Of a DNA stretch of 34,163 bases, positions 21,708 through 33,059 are shown in pieces (the first letter of the stretch is position 1; each line of letters begins with the position of its first letter). A model generated the notes under the pieces. That model was given only the letters and a program-made list of their open reading frames with translations. It was not told the origin of the DNA and searched no databases. The stretch comes from Mnemiopsis leidyi (lineage: Eukaryota > Ctenophora > Tentaculata > Lobata > Bolinopsidae), in contig JH156025.1 in NCBI GenBank assembly GCA_000226015.1, forward strand, positions 100,963-135,125, in the 5' to 3' direction. The position numbers and the translations under genes were made by a program.

Positions 21708-21822
21708 TAGTTAGGGCATAATAAGGATGGTCTGGGAACAAATTTGTAACGAGCTGTTTCAAACAGCTTGTTACAAATTTGTTCCCAGATGGGTCCCATT
21801 TGAGGCTAATTTCCCCTAACTA
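21708..21822. mobile_element. MITE-like element around a near-perfect 29-bp palindrome
   Basis: TAGTTAGGG at 21708-21716 and CCCTAACTA at 21814-21822 form inverted ends. Between them, 21731-21789 is two 29-nt arms around a single C. The arms begin TCTGGGAACAAATTTGTAAC, with one mismatch that would be a G-U pair in RNA. No coding capacity. Such a clean foldback suggests recent insertion. Confidence 0.65.
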
Positions 21823-24800
21823 GCAGTGCTTGTTTGTAGTTTGTACTTCAGCTGCGGTTGTGGGTACATCTGCTATCTTCTGGAGCGGAAGTTTGGGTGA
21901 ACTCATTACAGTGCATGCACCAGTGCAACATTAAATTGCGATAGTTAGTACAAGATACAGTTAAATATCTGTGAGATAGTGTACAGTGTGCATGTGTACA
22001 ATGTACTGATGTACGTCAAGGGCTGGTATCGTTAATCAAATCAGCATTGTTGTCCTGTGGAAAATGACGACCAAAAATGTAAGGCATTCTTTAAGCATAA
22101 AGTCGTTTGAATTAAGTCATGTCAAAGTCTTATCTAAGTGACTTAAATTCAGTTCAGCTTTGAACAATATTGTCATGTGTCCCACCTGCCACTTACTTAC
22201 TTAGCAAAAAGAGGAGAAAACTTCTTGTAAATATCTCAAGTTTGTATTGGACTTTTGGTACGTGATTTTCAAAACGTAAGTGTAAAAGTCACAACCTGTT
22301 TAAGGGTATTATCCTCCGAATTAACTGAGCCTTTAACCTTGGATCAGTACATCAACTTTATTTGACTCGCTCCGCTCTTCGGGCACCAGGACCGTCAAAG
22401 TTTGGTAGAATACTCGAATTTTATCGACCTAAATACCCTTATTTGTCCTTTTGTATCATCCAACCACTAATAAAATTGCGAAACTCGACATTATTTTATA
22501 AAATAGCTGCTCTCTCTTAAGTTTACCAATTTTCCCATTTATAGCAGTAAAGTATAAATACTTCAATCTCAATTAGAAGATGAACTATTGAGATCAAAGA
22601 TTAAACTCGCCGAGCAATTATCTCAGAAAGAGCGGAGTCACTTCGTACATTATACCACATTAGCATTATCTGAACTCTTCATCCAGCATTGCTATCACTG
22701 TCTATATGTTATCTCCGAGCTGATTTGCAGTGCGTTTAAAATGTCAGCTACTGTATTATGCGATCTAGACTTCAGGAATGCAAGAATTCTTTGTGTGATT
22801 TATTGACCTGCGTTCTTCGGATCATTGTTGTATTTGATAAGTGGCCTAATTTTGAAAAATTAACTGACAATAGAAGTTGAACTTCGTCAGAATAACAAAG
22901 TGGTTCTGGAAGTAGTCAATCGAATTTATAGCGCTGACATGGTCTTCTTGAGGACATTTCATTGCGATTGCTGGTGAAACAAAGGATTTAAATCACGTTG
23001 GAATGAAATGTAGTGAGATTTTCTGTTCTATAGAAGCTCTGTACTCGATTGAAATATGTTTTCAATCATCTAGCTCAGGGAACTCGAGTAAAATTAATCT
23101 GAGGAACAGTAGATGTGGACTAAGTATGGTATCGCCAAATTAACGATCGAGCTAAAACAAAAACGCGATGAAATAAAGCTAAAAAGCTAAGAGATTGTAG
23201 TCGTAAACGAAATTTCCAATTTGGGAATCTAATTCGTTAATCAATTTCGTTAATCAATTTCGTTAAGCACAAAAACTTTTGAAACGGATTAAAATAGGAC
23301 ATAATAAAACTCTCTCTCTCTCTGACCATCATTTAGTTCAGTACATCTCCACTGGTTACTTCATTGCATAGTTCAGTGCAGATACAAGGTTCATTGCATC
23401 TCAACTAGTTAGTTCAGTGCAGATACAAGGTTCTAGACAACTCTTCTTATCAATATTCACATCTTGCTCCACCCAGTGTAGCTGGTCTTATAATTATACC
23501 CTGATAGAAGAGTTGCAGAATACCTAACTAGACCCTAATACTCTTATAGAAGAGTTGTAGAATCTCGTGTAGTTGATATACAGTCCCTTACCAGGTTGTT
23601 GTTCAGTTGTTTCAGACTAACTTATAGTTTTAACTTCGTAAGTTGTAGTTTCAACCAGTTTGTTGTCTGTGTTTGTTAGTTGAACTTGTTGTTCCATTAC
23701 TGTACAAGCTTAAAGACTGGATGCAGTAATGCCCCTGAGGGTTTGTAACATCATGGATGCTAACTAAGCTTACCTGATCCTCTCCAACCTGATTTTGTTC
23801 TCAAGTTCATTCAACTCAGCCACATCATCACCTTCAAATTAAGGTAGACCCTTAGGTGCACGTAAGCAATATAGTCAATGAGGCTAAACCTCATGTAATC
23901 ATCATGATATCATAATTATTTTGATATCTAAACTGAATGATGATTGTTTATGAGTCGCATTAGAAGCTTATTTTAACAATGTTTTTCATGAGGTTGATAG
24001 ATATGAATTTCCATCAAATCCTATGTCCATCACCCGAGTCAAGAAGAGAATAACAAAGACTTTGAATTTTGATATCATGATTATTCCGATACTGGTGTCT
24101 GGTAATGTTTTGTGATGTATTAACAACGGCTTGTAAACAATAAGATATTGGTATCTATACAATCCATGTAGATATCATCTTACCTAAAGTATAAACGTCT
24201 TAACTGAGAGTTAACTGCTTAATGTTACTTTATTATGTTTCGTCTTGCCTATCTTCTCATTTTGTAGCATTTTGTGGTAAAACTTATTAAATAATAGTCA
24301 CTTATACCCTCCTAACTGATACCACACTAACAAGATCACCAGCAGAGATGAGTTAGAAATAACAATCGTTACCATGACAACGATCTACCTGACTCACGTG
24401 AAGACCTGCAGTTTTATATCGTAATTACCTCATTAAGTGATTATCTTGCCACTTAAGGAAACACCTCATTATAGCACCGGTCCCTATATGTATTAGCTTG
24501 TACAAGTGTAGTAGATAGTCGTGCTGCGGGGTAGATTATTGTGTCTAGTTTTTAGTATTCAGCCGAGTAAAACAACTGGTGCTGACGTTTTGACTCATGA
24601 GTTTTGCTGATCGCCCAAAATATTTATTGAGAATTTTTATACTTTGTTTTCAAAGACATCCGACTGGATATTGGACGACTCAGTCATCAGCTAATCCGAC
24701 TTTCTAATCTCTTGAAAGAGTATTTAAAATAAATGTTTTGGAAAACCTTTAGTCACAACATAATAGTAGCTAGATTCTAGCTACAGTATTTTATGATATT

Positions 24801-25530
24801 ATGGTCTTGGTAGGTTAAGCAGATCTCTAGATATTGATGATAAGTTGACGTAATGTTTTTATTGATGTTCCGAGCTCGAATTTTAAAAACACCTGCCATA
24901 TCTGGAAATATTAATGAGTTATTGAGTCTAGAGTTCTCAAACATTCAACACGTGGAAGTCAAATCCACGTGCCATGCTCTGTATGCTATCAGTGTCCAGT
25001 ATATCAGCAGAGAATCCTCAGAAATATCAGTCCAGTTCTTAGTGTGTATGCGTGGATGACTCCGCAAATGGTCTGATCGTACTCTAAACGGTACAACTAA
25101 TATCAATAAGAGAGATTGTCCATATTTCTAGAATAGTTTACTGATTCATCTTATTTTACAATAGTTTTGCTTTATTTGGTAATGTTTACCTTATCATTCG
25201 ATAGTTTAACTCTAGAAGGTAATGTTCTGTTTAAAAATCGACAACTGGGACATAACTTCAATATTTTTTGTGCAATATATTTTTTTGACTTTCTGCGAAT
25301 CGTTAGTATTCTGTTTCTTCTAGATGATTTCTTTCAGTCTACATACAGAGCTAGAATTTTATTCGTTGAGAAGCACAGAAAAATTAATAGTTGATCTGTA
25401 ACACTGTGACAGTAGCAGAGTATCAGTTACAGTTTTCTCTCGATCGCTTAGACTTGAGTAGATTTTAGTAGATTTTAGCAGATCTTAATACTTAGCTGTA
25501 GTTCTTAGTTTTATTGTAGACAGTAGTGCG
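21823..25530. other. Long region without a supported gene
   Basis: Short open frames at 22588, 24853 and 25167 have no recognisable domain and no splice partners. A CT microsatellite lies near 23310. Diverged direct repeats occur at 23330-23435 (GTTCAGTGCAGATACAAGGT twice) and 23505-23560 (ATAGAAGAGTTG twice). Two CACGTG sites are at about 24950-24971. Confidence 0.5.
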
Positions 25531-25539
25531 AACATAGTA

Positions 25540-25726
25540 CAGTAAAACCTCGATTTACCGGGCCTCTCGGGGGAAAGGTAGAAGGCCCAGTAAATCGAGG
25601 GACACGGTAAATAGAGGCACGGTATATAGAGGTTTTACTGTTTTGAGAAATATCGGGGGAAAGGAAGAAGGCCCGGTAAATCGAGGGACACGGTAAATAG
25701 AGGCACGGTAAATAGAGGTTTTACTG
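25540..25726. mobile_element. TA-flanked MITE with internal duplication, pogo/Tc1-like ends
   Basis: The ends CAGTAAAACCTC and (inverted) GAGGTTTTACTG are flanked by TA on both sides (25538-25539 and 25727-25728), the usual target duplication of Tc1/mariner/pogo elements. A first 3' end occurs at about 25640. The block from TCGGGGGAAAGG to that end is then repeated with few differences up to 25726. The element therefore has one left and two right ends. No transposase. Confidence 0.75.
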
Positions 25727-26053
25727 TACTCTGATAATGTACAACGTGTATCTTCATAGTGTTATCAATAGTCAATACGTCAATAGATGAGTTGAAGTAA
25801 TCTGCATACCTAAAATCCAGGGTGACTCATGTTGAGTAACACGTCATTGCCTTTAAAGCTTTAGCAGCAGGTAAAGCAGAGGTACAGAGAGAGAGAGATT
25901 GCAGGAGCTAGATCTAGGTTCCTTGAGGATAATGGTTTCTACACCGATGTTATGGTTTAGAGAGCACACCTTCTCACCTTATATATTATATTTACTAGCT
26001 GTTGTTTCTTGTACCGACATAAGAACATAAGAACATTAGAACATTAGAACTGT

Positions 26054-26190
26054 TACATTTGGAACTGTTATGTAAAGTTACATTTGGAACTGTTATGTAA
26101 AGTTACATTTGGAACTGTTATGTAAAGTTACATTTGGAACTGTTATGTAAAGTTACATTTGGAACAGTTATGTAAAGTTACATTTGCGCA
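26054..26190. repeat. Tandem repeat, 25-bp unit, 5-6 copies
   Basis: The unit contains GTTACATTTGGAACTGTTAT followed by GTAAA. The copies are nearly identical, implying recent expansion or active homogenisation. A short AGAACATT repeat precedes it. Confidence 0.95.
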
Positions 26191-26429
26191 GTTGTCTAAT
26201 CACTGATACTCGATTACTTGCTCTTTTCTTGTTTTGTTACCTATCTCGTTACTTGTCTCGTTACAGCTTTACAAGATTTTTATATAACGTACAGTTAAAA
26301 CAAGAGGGCTGTTTTGGGCTGTAAAGATCACTGGATCAGCTTTTGTTATGGATTTCGTCGTCCATGTCTTTATAATAGTCAGTTAAAAGGAACTTAGACA
26401 ATTTTTATCTATTATAAACTAGAATACAA

Positions 26430-26610
26430 GCAGAACTAGATACAATCTTGTCTCTAATATAAAGTACTACACATTAAGACACTACAATCTTGTCTCTAAT
26501 ATAAAGTACTACACATTAAGACACTACAATCTTGTCTCTAATATAGTACTAAACTTTAAGACACTACACTGTTGTTTCTACTATCAAGTACTACACATTA
26601 AAACACTATG
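26430..26610. repeat. Tandem repeat, ~42-bp unit, ~4 copies
   Basis: ACAATCTTGTCTCTAATATA followed by AAGTACTACACATTAAGACACT recurs, with the last copy diverged (CTGTTGTTTCTACTATC). No function is visible. Confidence 0.9.
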
Positions 26611-26639
26611 TACAGTGTTAATTGTTATATCTACTTAGA

Positions 26640-27625
26640 AGCAGGAAAAGGTTAGAGCTTTTAGCTCAAGTCCCCTGAACAGAACAATTATAACACACTA
26701 GTCACTAAAACAGTACGTACTCAATGTATAGCAAGTTATGTGTCATCTCCAGTACAGTTTGATATCTTAACATTTGTAACTAATTTACAATAGATGTAAG
26801 TTTATAATAATTTAGTTGTTTTTACTGATATGCTAATATAGTTGTTATTATCACAGCAGCAAATAGTTCAATGGGACACTGTCACAACTGTCTTTGCAAA
26901 AATTTCAGTTTGAAATATTTTCTTGTATTTCAGTTGTCGTGATGTAATAACCGTTGTTAATCTCATTAAACATGCTTTAAATTCTGAAAAATTTGACCTC
27001 ATGATCTCAGATCGACTCTCAATCATACAACCTAGAAATACAACCATCCAAATCAGTCGAGCCCGAATTTCTGAATTTCAGTTATTGTTTACTTTCAACT
27101 GTCAAACACATAACATTTGAAACCAAGTCGTAATATTCTAATTTTATGTCATGCTGTAACAATCCGATCAAGTTTCAACATAACTGACAGCTTTACTGAA
27201 TCTACTTTCTAGTTTTGGGCTACCTGGGCTGAACTAAAAAGTTTACTATTTAGATTATGTGTGATTGTGTGACGTGAGATTCGCGCCTCCCTCCAAGCGC
27301 AGCTGTAGTCACAATGTAACACTTGATTGATTTTGTAAAGTGTGATTGTGTATGAAGTTATAAAGCGATGCCCGGTGGGTAGACTAAAATATGAGATTCT
27401 GCGCAAGAGATGTAATAGAGAAAAGGGGATATCTGAAAAAGAAATTGGAATTGTAAGAACTTAAGTCATCAATAATTGCCATCTGTTAAGTGCAGAACTT
27501 GAAGACTTGGCCAGCTTGATCATGAGAGCTGATAATTTTACACCATGTGCTTCTGGGGTGTACATCTGTTAGCTAGAGTCATTGTAGGTGTAGTTCGTAC
27601 AATATCATCGTATTATACAAAATAC
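26640..27625. other. No supported gene
   Basis: AT-rich with short frames only. I see no exon chain or RNA gene. Confidence 0.45.
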
Positions 27626-27627
27626 AG

Positions 27628-27692
27628 TGTGTGTGTATATTGTATGTATATTGTATGTATACTGTGTGTATACTGTGTGTATACTGTGTACA
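27628..27692. repeat. TGTGTATA-type microsatellite
   Basis: Alternating purine-pyrimidine tract of TGTATATTG and TGTATACTG units. It produces short false frames on both strands. Confidence 0.9.
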
Positions 27693-27849
27693 TTGTGCAT
27701 GAGTTATTAATTCTACGATGTCTACGAAATGTAAATGTAAGGTATACTGCACCTGACTTTGTGTTAAACAGTTAACTAGTTTTATTATGTATGATGTACC
27801 CACCTGAGCCTCAAACCTGCAAAGTCAACCAATATTCTAGAATATTGCT

Positions 27850-28000
27850 ATAACCGTTCTTGTAATTTTATCGGTTAAAAAACCGTTGCAATAGTCTTAT
27901 AGTACTACAACCAAATTCCTGTAATTTTATCGGTTAAAAAACCGTTGCAATATTCTTATAGTACTACAACCAAATTCCTGTACTTTTACCGGTTAACCGT
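27850..28000. repeat. Tandem repeat, ~63-bp unit, 2-3 copies
   Basis: Each copy has GTAATTTTATCGGTTAAAAA and CCGTTGCAATA, then TCTTATAGTACTACAACC. The third copy is partial. The AACCG and CGGTT motifs are locally inverted. Confidence 0.85.
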
Positions 28001-28792
28001 TACTTGTCTACTGGTACTGGGACCCTCAGTTTAAACAAGATCTCCAAATTTCATGTTGCACATTGCACAATACGTCATGCAATATCTGATCTTTACAATA
28101 AAATTCCCTCAAATAAAATTTGATCTTTACAAATTAAAATTCCCTATTAAAATTCCCTCTTCACAATAAAATTCTTTTGTCCGGTCTGATTTAGGTATTT
28201 TATGCTGGGTTGCTCAAATTTCGAGCATTTTTCAGAGTTATGCGACACAGAACCATTCACACATATGAACATTCCTGCAGCCCCCCCCCCCCATCCTCCA
28301 CAACTCCTTACCACTTCATATTCTAGAGCAAGTCCTTCACTTTTCTCCAGAAATGTAAAATCTAGAAAAATCACGTACAAGTTTCTTATGTCCCGTCATT
28401 CTAACTTTAGGGATTACTTCGGTGTCTGACGGAATATCACGTGACATTATCACGTGACTTCACTACGTGACTAAAAACCTGGCGATGTTTAGCTGGGATC
28501 GTCAATTATGCAACTCCCACCAAGCATCGTGGTACGAAGCTCGCTCCAAATATGGCTTGATTGGTACTTTACGTGGTCCGATCCTCCTTTTTTGTCTCGT
28601 TCGTACCAAGATGAAGTTTTGATGATGATAGTGCAGTTTTCTTTCTTTCGTTTTTGTTCAATTTTCAGCTCTATTGAGTGCCAATATTTTCATTTATTTT
28701 TACAATTTTTATAGTTGAAACTCGAAATTTAACTAAAAGTTTACTACGAACATGAAACCAACTATAAATTAGGCAGTACCTCACCCATTGGT
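28001..28792. other. Upstream region of the acidic-protein gene
   Basis: AAAATTCCCT repeats lie at 28090-28170 and a C14 tract near 28280. Three closely spaced E-box-like motifs, TCACGTGAC, TCACGTGAC and CTACGTGAC, lie at about 28437-28472. An acceptor-like AG at 28775-28776 lies 16 nt before the ATG. Confidence 0.5.
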
Positions 28793-31700
28793 ATGTCCAA
28801 AAAAGACGAAATTATCGAAAACAGAGTTGCCCAAGACTCGTCTCACGAGGATGACGAGATCAGGACGATTGACGAGGACGAAGATAGAACAATTAATGAT
28901 AATCCGGACGAACCGTCCTCTTCAAATCGAGCTATTAAAGAAGATGAGGAGGATTTAATTTTAAAGAATAACGAAAATTCAGAGGATTGTGTGTCAAGGA
29001 AGGACGATGGAGAAAGTACAAATAACTTGATACACGTGAAGGACGCGCCACGTGTAGAAGACATGACGGACAGTGAGGGGAGTATCAAGGTAGACCCTGA
29101 GCCTGATGAGGGAAGGGATCTCGAGGTGGACATTCTGGAGCCGATAACCAGTGTGGAGGAACCTGAATATAACGGTGTAAGTCACGTGATCAGCTACAAG
29201 TCACGTGATCAGCTACAAGTCACGTGATCAGCTACAAGTCACGTGATCAGCTACTAGTCACGTGATCAGCTACAAGTCACGTGATCAGCTACAAGTCACG
29301 TGATCAGCTACAAGTCACGTGATCGGCTACAAGTCACGTGATCAGCTACAAGTCACGTGATCAGCTACAAGTCACGTGGTCAGCTACAAGTCACGTGATC
29401 GGCTGCAAGTCACGTGATCAGCTACAAGTCACGTGATCAGCTTTGCTTTTTCCTATAGATAAATTTGTTGCTGTAAAGTGCGGTTACCGTTAAGGCGCCA
29501 TGTCTCATAATTTGAGTTTCAGGGTCTAAGTTGGAAAGATTTCTAAGTTGCTGCAGCTGCTCTTCGCTACTAGAATGCAAGGATGAAAACCGAGATTTTC
29601 CCGCTGCTTTGTTACTGTGAGATGAGCCAAGAGATAATCTGCTATTGTAAGCTGTACAGCTGTCATGACGCGTTTTTACTTAAATTTTTATATGGAAACC
29701 TGCCGTTAATTATATTCCAAATGTTTATATAGCCTTTATACCTAATAACATTAATTAATAAACCTACCATCAAATTCATAAATGGTCGGTCTCTATTATA
29801 GTTACAGAAAAGTCTTGATTTGTAGACCGCAATGGTCAAATTAAGAATGAATCGAGCTCTCTATAAACCCCTGAAACGTTATAAGCTATAAGTACCGTCA
29901 AGTAACTAAGTTAATTAATTCCTCATAAGCTACATTTATTATAGTTCAATGTTCCGAAACCCGCTAACATCGGCACTCTCACTATTCGACGACGATCCTC
30001 CACCGACAAACGGACAGACAGCCGTACAGACAGACAATAAAACTGACAAAATCACTGACAAACAAGACAATCCGACCGATGATGTTTCCAGTAAGGTACA
30101 TGTCATATTTAAACATATTTAGATTTATGAGATGCAAACCATACTTTCAGTTCACGTGAATAAATATACACATAGTACAGACTACGGACGGACGAATTAG
30201 ATAAAGTGGTTGATAAAATCATCCTAAAACTATCGCGTGCCAAGATCGCACCACATGACCAGATCTTACCACATGAATGTATCCTATCACGTGACAAGAT
30301 CGTACCACATTACCAGATCTTACCACATGACTGCATTCTATCACGTGACAAGGTCGTATCACGTGACACAATGTCTATGTTTTGCCATATTTTTATACCC
30401 TCTTACAAGGCGATTTCAGCTGCCGATGGGAGTAAGATTCGCTACCGATTTGGAAAGTAAGCGCAAAGAATTTGAGGAATGTTTAGAGCCAGGAACTGCA
30501 GAGACGTGCAGTGTGATGAATAGACAGAGTTGGCGGTGGTCCAACAGCTTCTTTGAGTTTGTGAGTGTCTGAGTGTGATATGGAGGTGTGATGTGGGGGT
30601 GTAATATTTGGGGTGTGATATTAGGGGTGTGTGATATATGGGGGTAGTTGGGAGAAGTTTGCTTGAAGTGTGATCTTTGCTTCGAATTTTGATAAAAGAC
30701 AGCATGAGTTAATAAGAGTGTCAAAAAGTGTGTACTTGCATTTTAAGTTTTCATGTTTGCAGGTAAGCGTGTGAATAATTTGACACTGCATGGTTTTGTG
30801 AGGTTTTTTATAAATCGAATTTTATTGACTAAGTGTTTACTCGTATGCATCGACCCGTGAAATTTTGAGAGAGAAAGATGTTCAATGTCAAAATAAATGT
30901 TTATCGAATCAATGAAAATGTTGAGGAATTAAAAATCAACAATGCTATGGGTCCGGAAGTTTGTCAACGAATCAATGATATGAGTCAGCATGATTTTTGG
31001 TAAGCAATCCTTTGAATCTGTAACTCAAAAGTTTGAGGGTACATTTATTGGGCACTTTTTAAACCACATAAAATGCATGTGATAAATGACACTGACAGTT
31101 ATTACTATATTACAAGGTTACTGCAGGTCTCTATTCTACTTTCATGTGGTTTAATAATGTGTATTTTAGTATAGTACTGCAGTATCAAGAAATAACATCA
31201 CAGTTTATACTTCTATACTAGTGTTATAATAACTTGCTATACTTCTGTGCTATACTTCCGTGCTATACTTAATTGCTATCTACAGGGAGAGAATCTTCCA
31301 CTTTGTTTACCATATTTAGTAATGTTGTTTATTAACAATTGGAGATACACTCGTCTTGTAAGATATTATCTTCACCTTCTTTCTGCATCCTTTCTGTTAG
31401 CGACACTTGAATATTATTCTTTATCATGCAGCATGTTTTATTTCAAGCATGTTTTATCCTTTTATCGTGCTGTATTTGGGTTTGTGCAATCAGAATTGCA
31501 TGATATCAAATGTTGAAATGCACATTCGTATTTGATACTTGGAATTTGGATGCATGGGTTTGTTAAACCATTACTCATTAGTCATTACCTTTTATAAAAC
31601 TTTAGCTTTTAGTCATTATAAACAACATTCTATCATTGCCACTCTGTTCTGTCGAATTTTATAATGCATAGCACAGGTTGTGATGCATAGCACTAGATAG

Positions 31701-31910
31701 TACCGAAACGAACATGATATCCTATTAATATGTCCTGATGTTAACCCACTCAAATGATATCCTATTTATATGTCCTGATGTTAACCCACTCACTTGATAT
31801 CCTATTTATATGTCCTGATGTTAACCTGCTCACAGATACCCTGTTTTCAGTTACCTAGCCGCACCAGACACAGCTCCAGAAGAAGAAGAGAAACCCGACA
31901 GGAAGTTAGG
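28793..31910 (+). CDS. Hypothetical acidic protein, at least six exons, 3' end unresolved
   Basis: Exons: 28793-29176, 29459-29472 (14 nt), 29945-30095, 30420-30560, about 30878-30999 and 31851-31910. Phases are continuous, giving about 290 codons. Exon 1 encodes 128 residues very rich in D, E, S and N (HEDDEIRTIDEDEDRTI), probably disordered. Then come INLLLSMFRNPLTSALSLF, an acidic DDDPPPTNG tract, and LPMGVRFATDLESKRKEFEE with a W-rich SWRWSNSFFEF. The fifth exon has NVEELKINNAMGPEVCQRIN, but its acceptor is weak. The sixth has APEEEEKPDRKLG. A possible next exon at 32311-32358 (ISISEPKLPMEELEEE) is out of phase with the sixth. Alternatively the fifth exon could join an acceptor near 31273 and stop soon after. 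I recognise no domain. The micro-exon is inferred from its strong acceptor and phase fit. Confidence 0.45.
29178..29443 (+). repeat. 14-copy CACGTG array filling intron 1 of the acidic-protein gene, 19-bp unit
   Basis: The unit AAGTCACGTGATCAGCTAC repeats 14 times with very few changes (CACGTGGTC once, GATCGGC twice, TAGTC once). The first unit overlaps the donor GTAAGT at 29177. The array ends about 15 nt before the next acceptor (TTTGCTTTTTCCTATAG, exon from 29459). Almost the whole 282-nt intron is the array. Each unit holds the palindromes TCACGTGA and TGATCA. GTCACGTGA resembles the E-box bound by USF/MITF/TFEB-class bHLH-zip factors in animals; binding here is inference. Confidence 0.95.
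30236..30370. repeat. Degenerate repeat with TATCACGTGACAAG, ~60-bp period
   Basis: Alternating blocks ACCACATGACCAGATCTTAC and CTATCACGTGACAAGATCGT recur two to three times in the intron before the 30420 exon. It adds three more CACGTG sites to the same gene. Confidence 0.8.
31000..31710. other. Intron of the acidic-protein gene, no supported exon
   Basis: Contains a possible alternative terminal exon after CTATCTACAG at about 31274 (ERIFHFVYHI then stop, in phase after the 30999 donor). An open frame at 31247-31516 is AT-rich and hydrophobic and has no other support. Confidence 0.35.
31712..31834. repeat. Tandem repeat, 44-bp unit, 3 copies
   Basis: TGATATCCTATTTATATGTC followed by CTGATGTTAACCCACTCAC occurs three times. 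The last unit leads into the acceptor of the 31851 exon. Confidence 0.95.
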
Positions 31911-31937
31911 GTAAGTTTACTTTCTTACTGTTCGACT

Positions 31938-31992
31938 ATATGTTAACATGTTAACATGTTAACATTTTAACATGTTAACATATTAACATGTA
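31938..31992. repeat. ATGTTAAC short tandem repeat
   Basis: About six copies of the 9-nt ATGTTAACA, with variants, follow the donor of the 31851 exon within about 30 nt. GTTAAC is itself palindromic. Confidence 0.9.
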
Positions 31993-33049
31993 GGTAGTTC
32001 TCTCACTCCTGAAATGTTAACGTTTTAGCAAGTTTGTATGTCGCTATTCACTTCTGTAATGTTAACGTGTAAATTTCATGTGAGCATGCTAATTGAAAAA
32101 CTCAATATCAGACTTCTCAATTTCTTTCCCCATTTATTAAATAGTTAATAAGTAATAAACAAATAAGTAAATTATGTAAGTGTCAGTGGAGAAATAGCAA
32201 TGAGTGTAAACTCATAAGCCAAATCAAGATTTCTAGCCATCTTTAGATCGCCCTCAAAACTCAAATGAAAATTCTTCCCTACTCTTGTGCGACAACTGTG
32301 TGTAATTCAGATCTCAATATCTGAACCTAAACTTCCGATGGAGGAACTGGAAGAAGAGGTATATGTGATATGTCCTGTGTTTTCTATGTTTACTTACTTA
32401 CTTACTTACTGATTAACCGTTTTTTATGTTAAGTTCACTCTGTAAACCAATAAATACTTCATAATTGTCATGGCTTGTGCAGACTTCTTGACCGGATTGT
32501 AAAACATATGATAATCGATTCTGAATGTTTGTATAAGATTAACTATATCTTTAATTGTTATCAGGCCCTCATGCTTGTTTTCTACTAAACGTCAATTAAC
32601 AGAATATATTCAGAAACGTATAAATTTGTCTCATTGTAGATCAATCTTATCGTTATTATTGAGCAGATACGAATTCTAACTCTCTAAACTGTAATTTTCA
32701 AAGTATGTCCTTACGTTTTTAAAAACGTCCTACTCAAGTCAATTTTTGGAGTGATAAACTGGATTAAAAAAAAAGCATATACCACGCCACCCTCGGAATA
32801 GTCACCACCTAGATTAATTATCGGCGGTTTTTTGATGACATCCTCCAAGGCTGATAGTGTGCCCGACACCATGAGCGAATCTGCTTTTACACAGATATAC
32901 GCTAAACCACACAATTACATGTGCCTGAGGATTTTAACCTCGGATGTCCAGGTCTTAGTCCAATTTCAGCACATACCTATACAGGTATGGGATACCCGTC
33001 ACGGTGATCCACCAAGCATACTTCCCAAGGTCAGAGACCCTGTACCAAT
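31993..33049. other. Region without a confident gene
   Basis: Holds the possible exon at 32311-32358 after GTGTAATTCAG and a CTTA microsatellite at about 32394-32408. A candidate terminal exon follows TTTGTCTCATTGTAG at 32640. An open frame at 32832-33062 has no recognisable domain and its end reads into the SINE flank. Confidence 0.4.
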
Positions 33050-33059
33050 CACAGCTTGG

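Noticed and set aside
22588..27406. Several short frames that all contain (R/N/E)ARI(L/S)
   Set aside because: The shared tripeptide is short, the surrounding DNA is unrelated, and there are no splice partners. Most likely chance.
27545..27803. Overlapping short frames on both strands rich in Y, V and C or in H, T and Y
   Set aside because: Translations of the TGTATA microsatellite.
28843..29185. Serine-rich minus-strand frames
   Set aside because: Antisense to the acidic exon 1. GA-rich Asp/Glu codons read backwards give Ser-rich frames.
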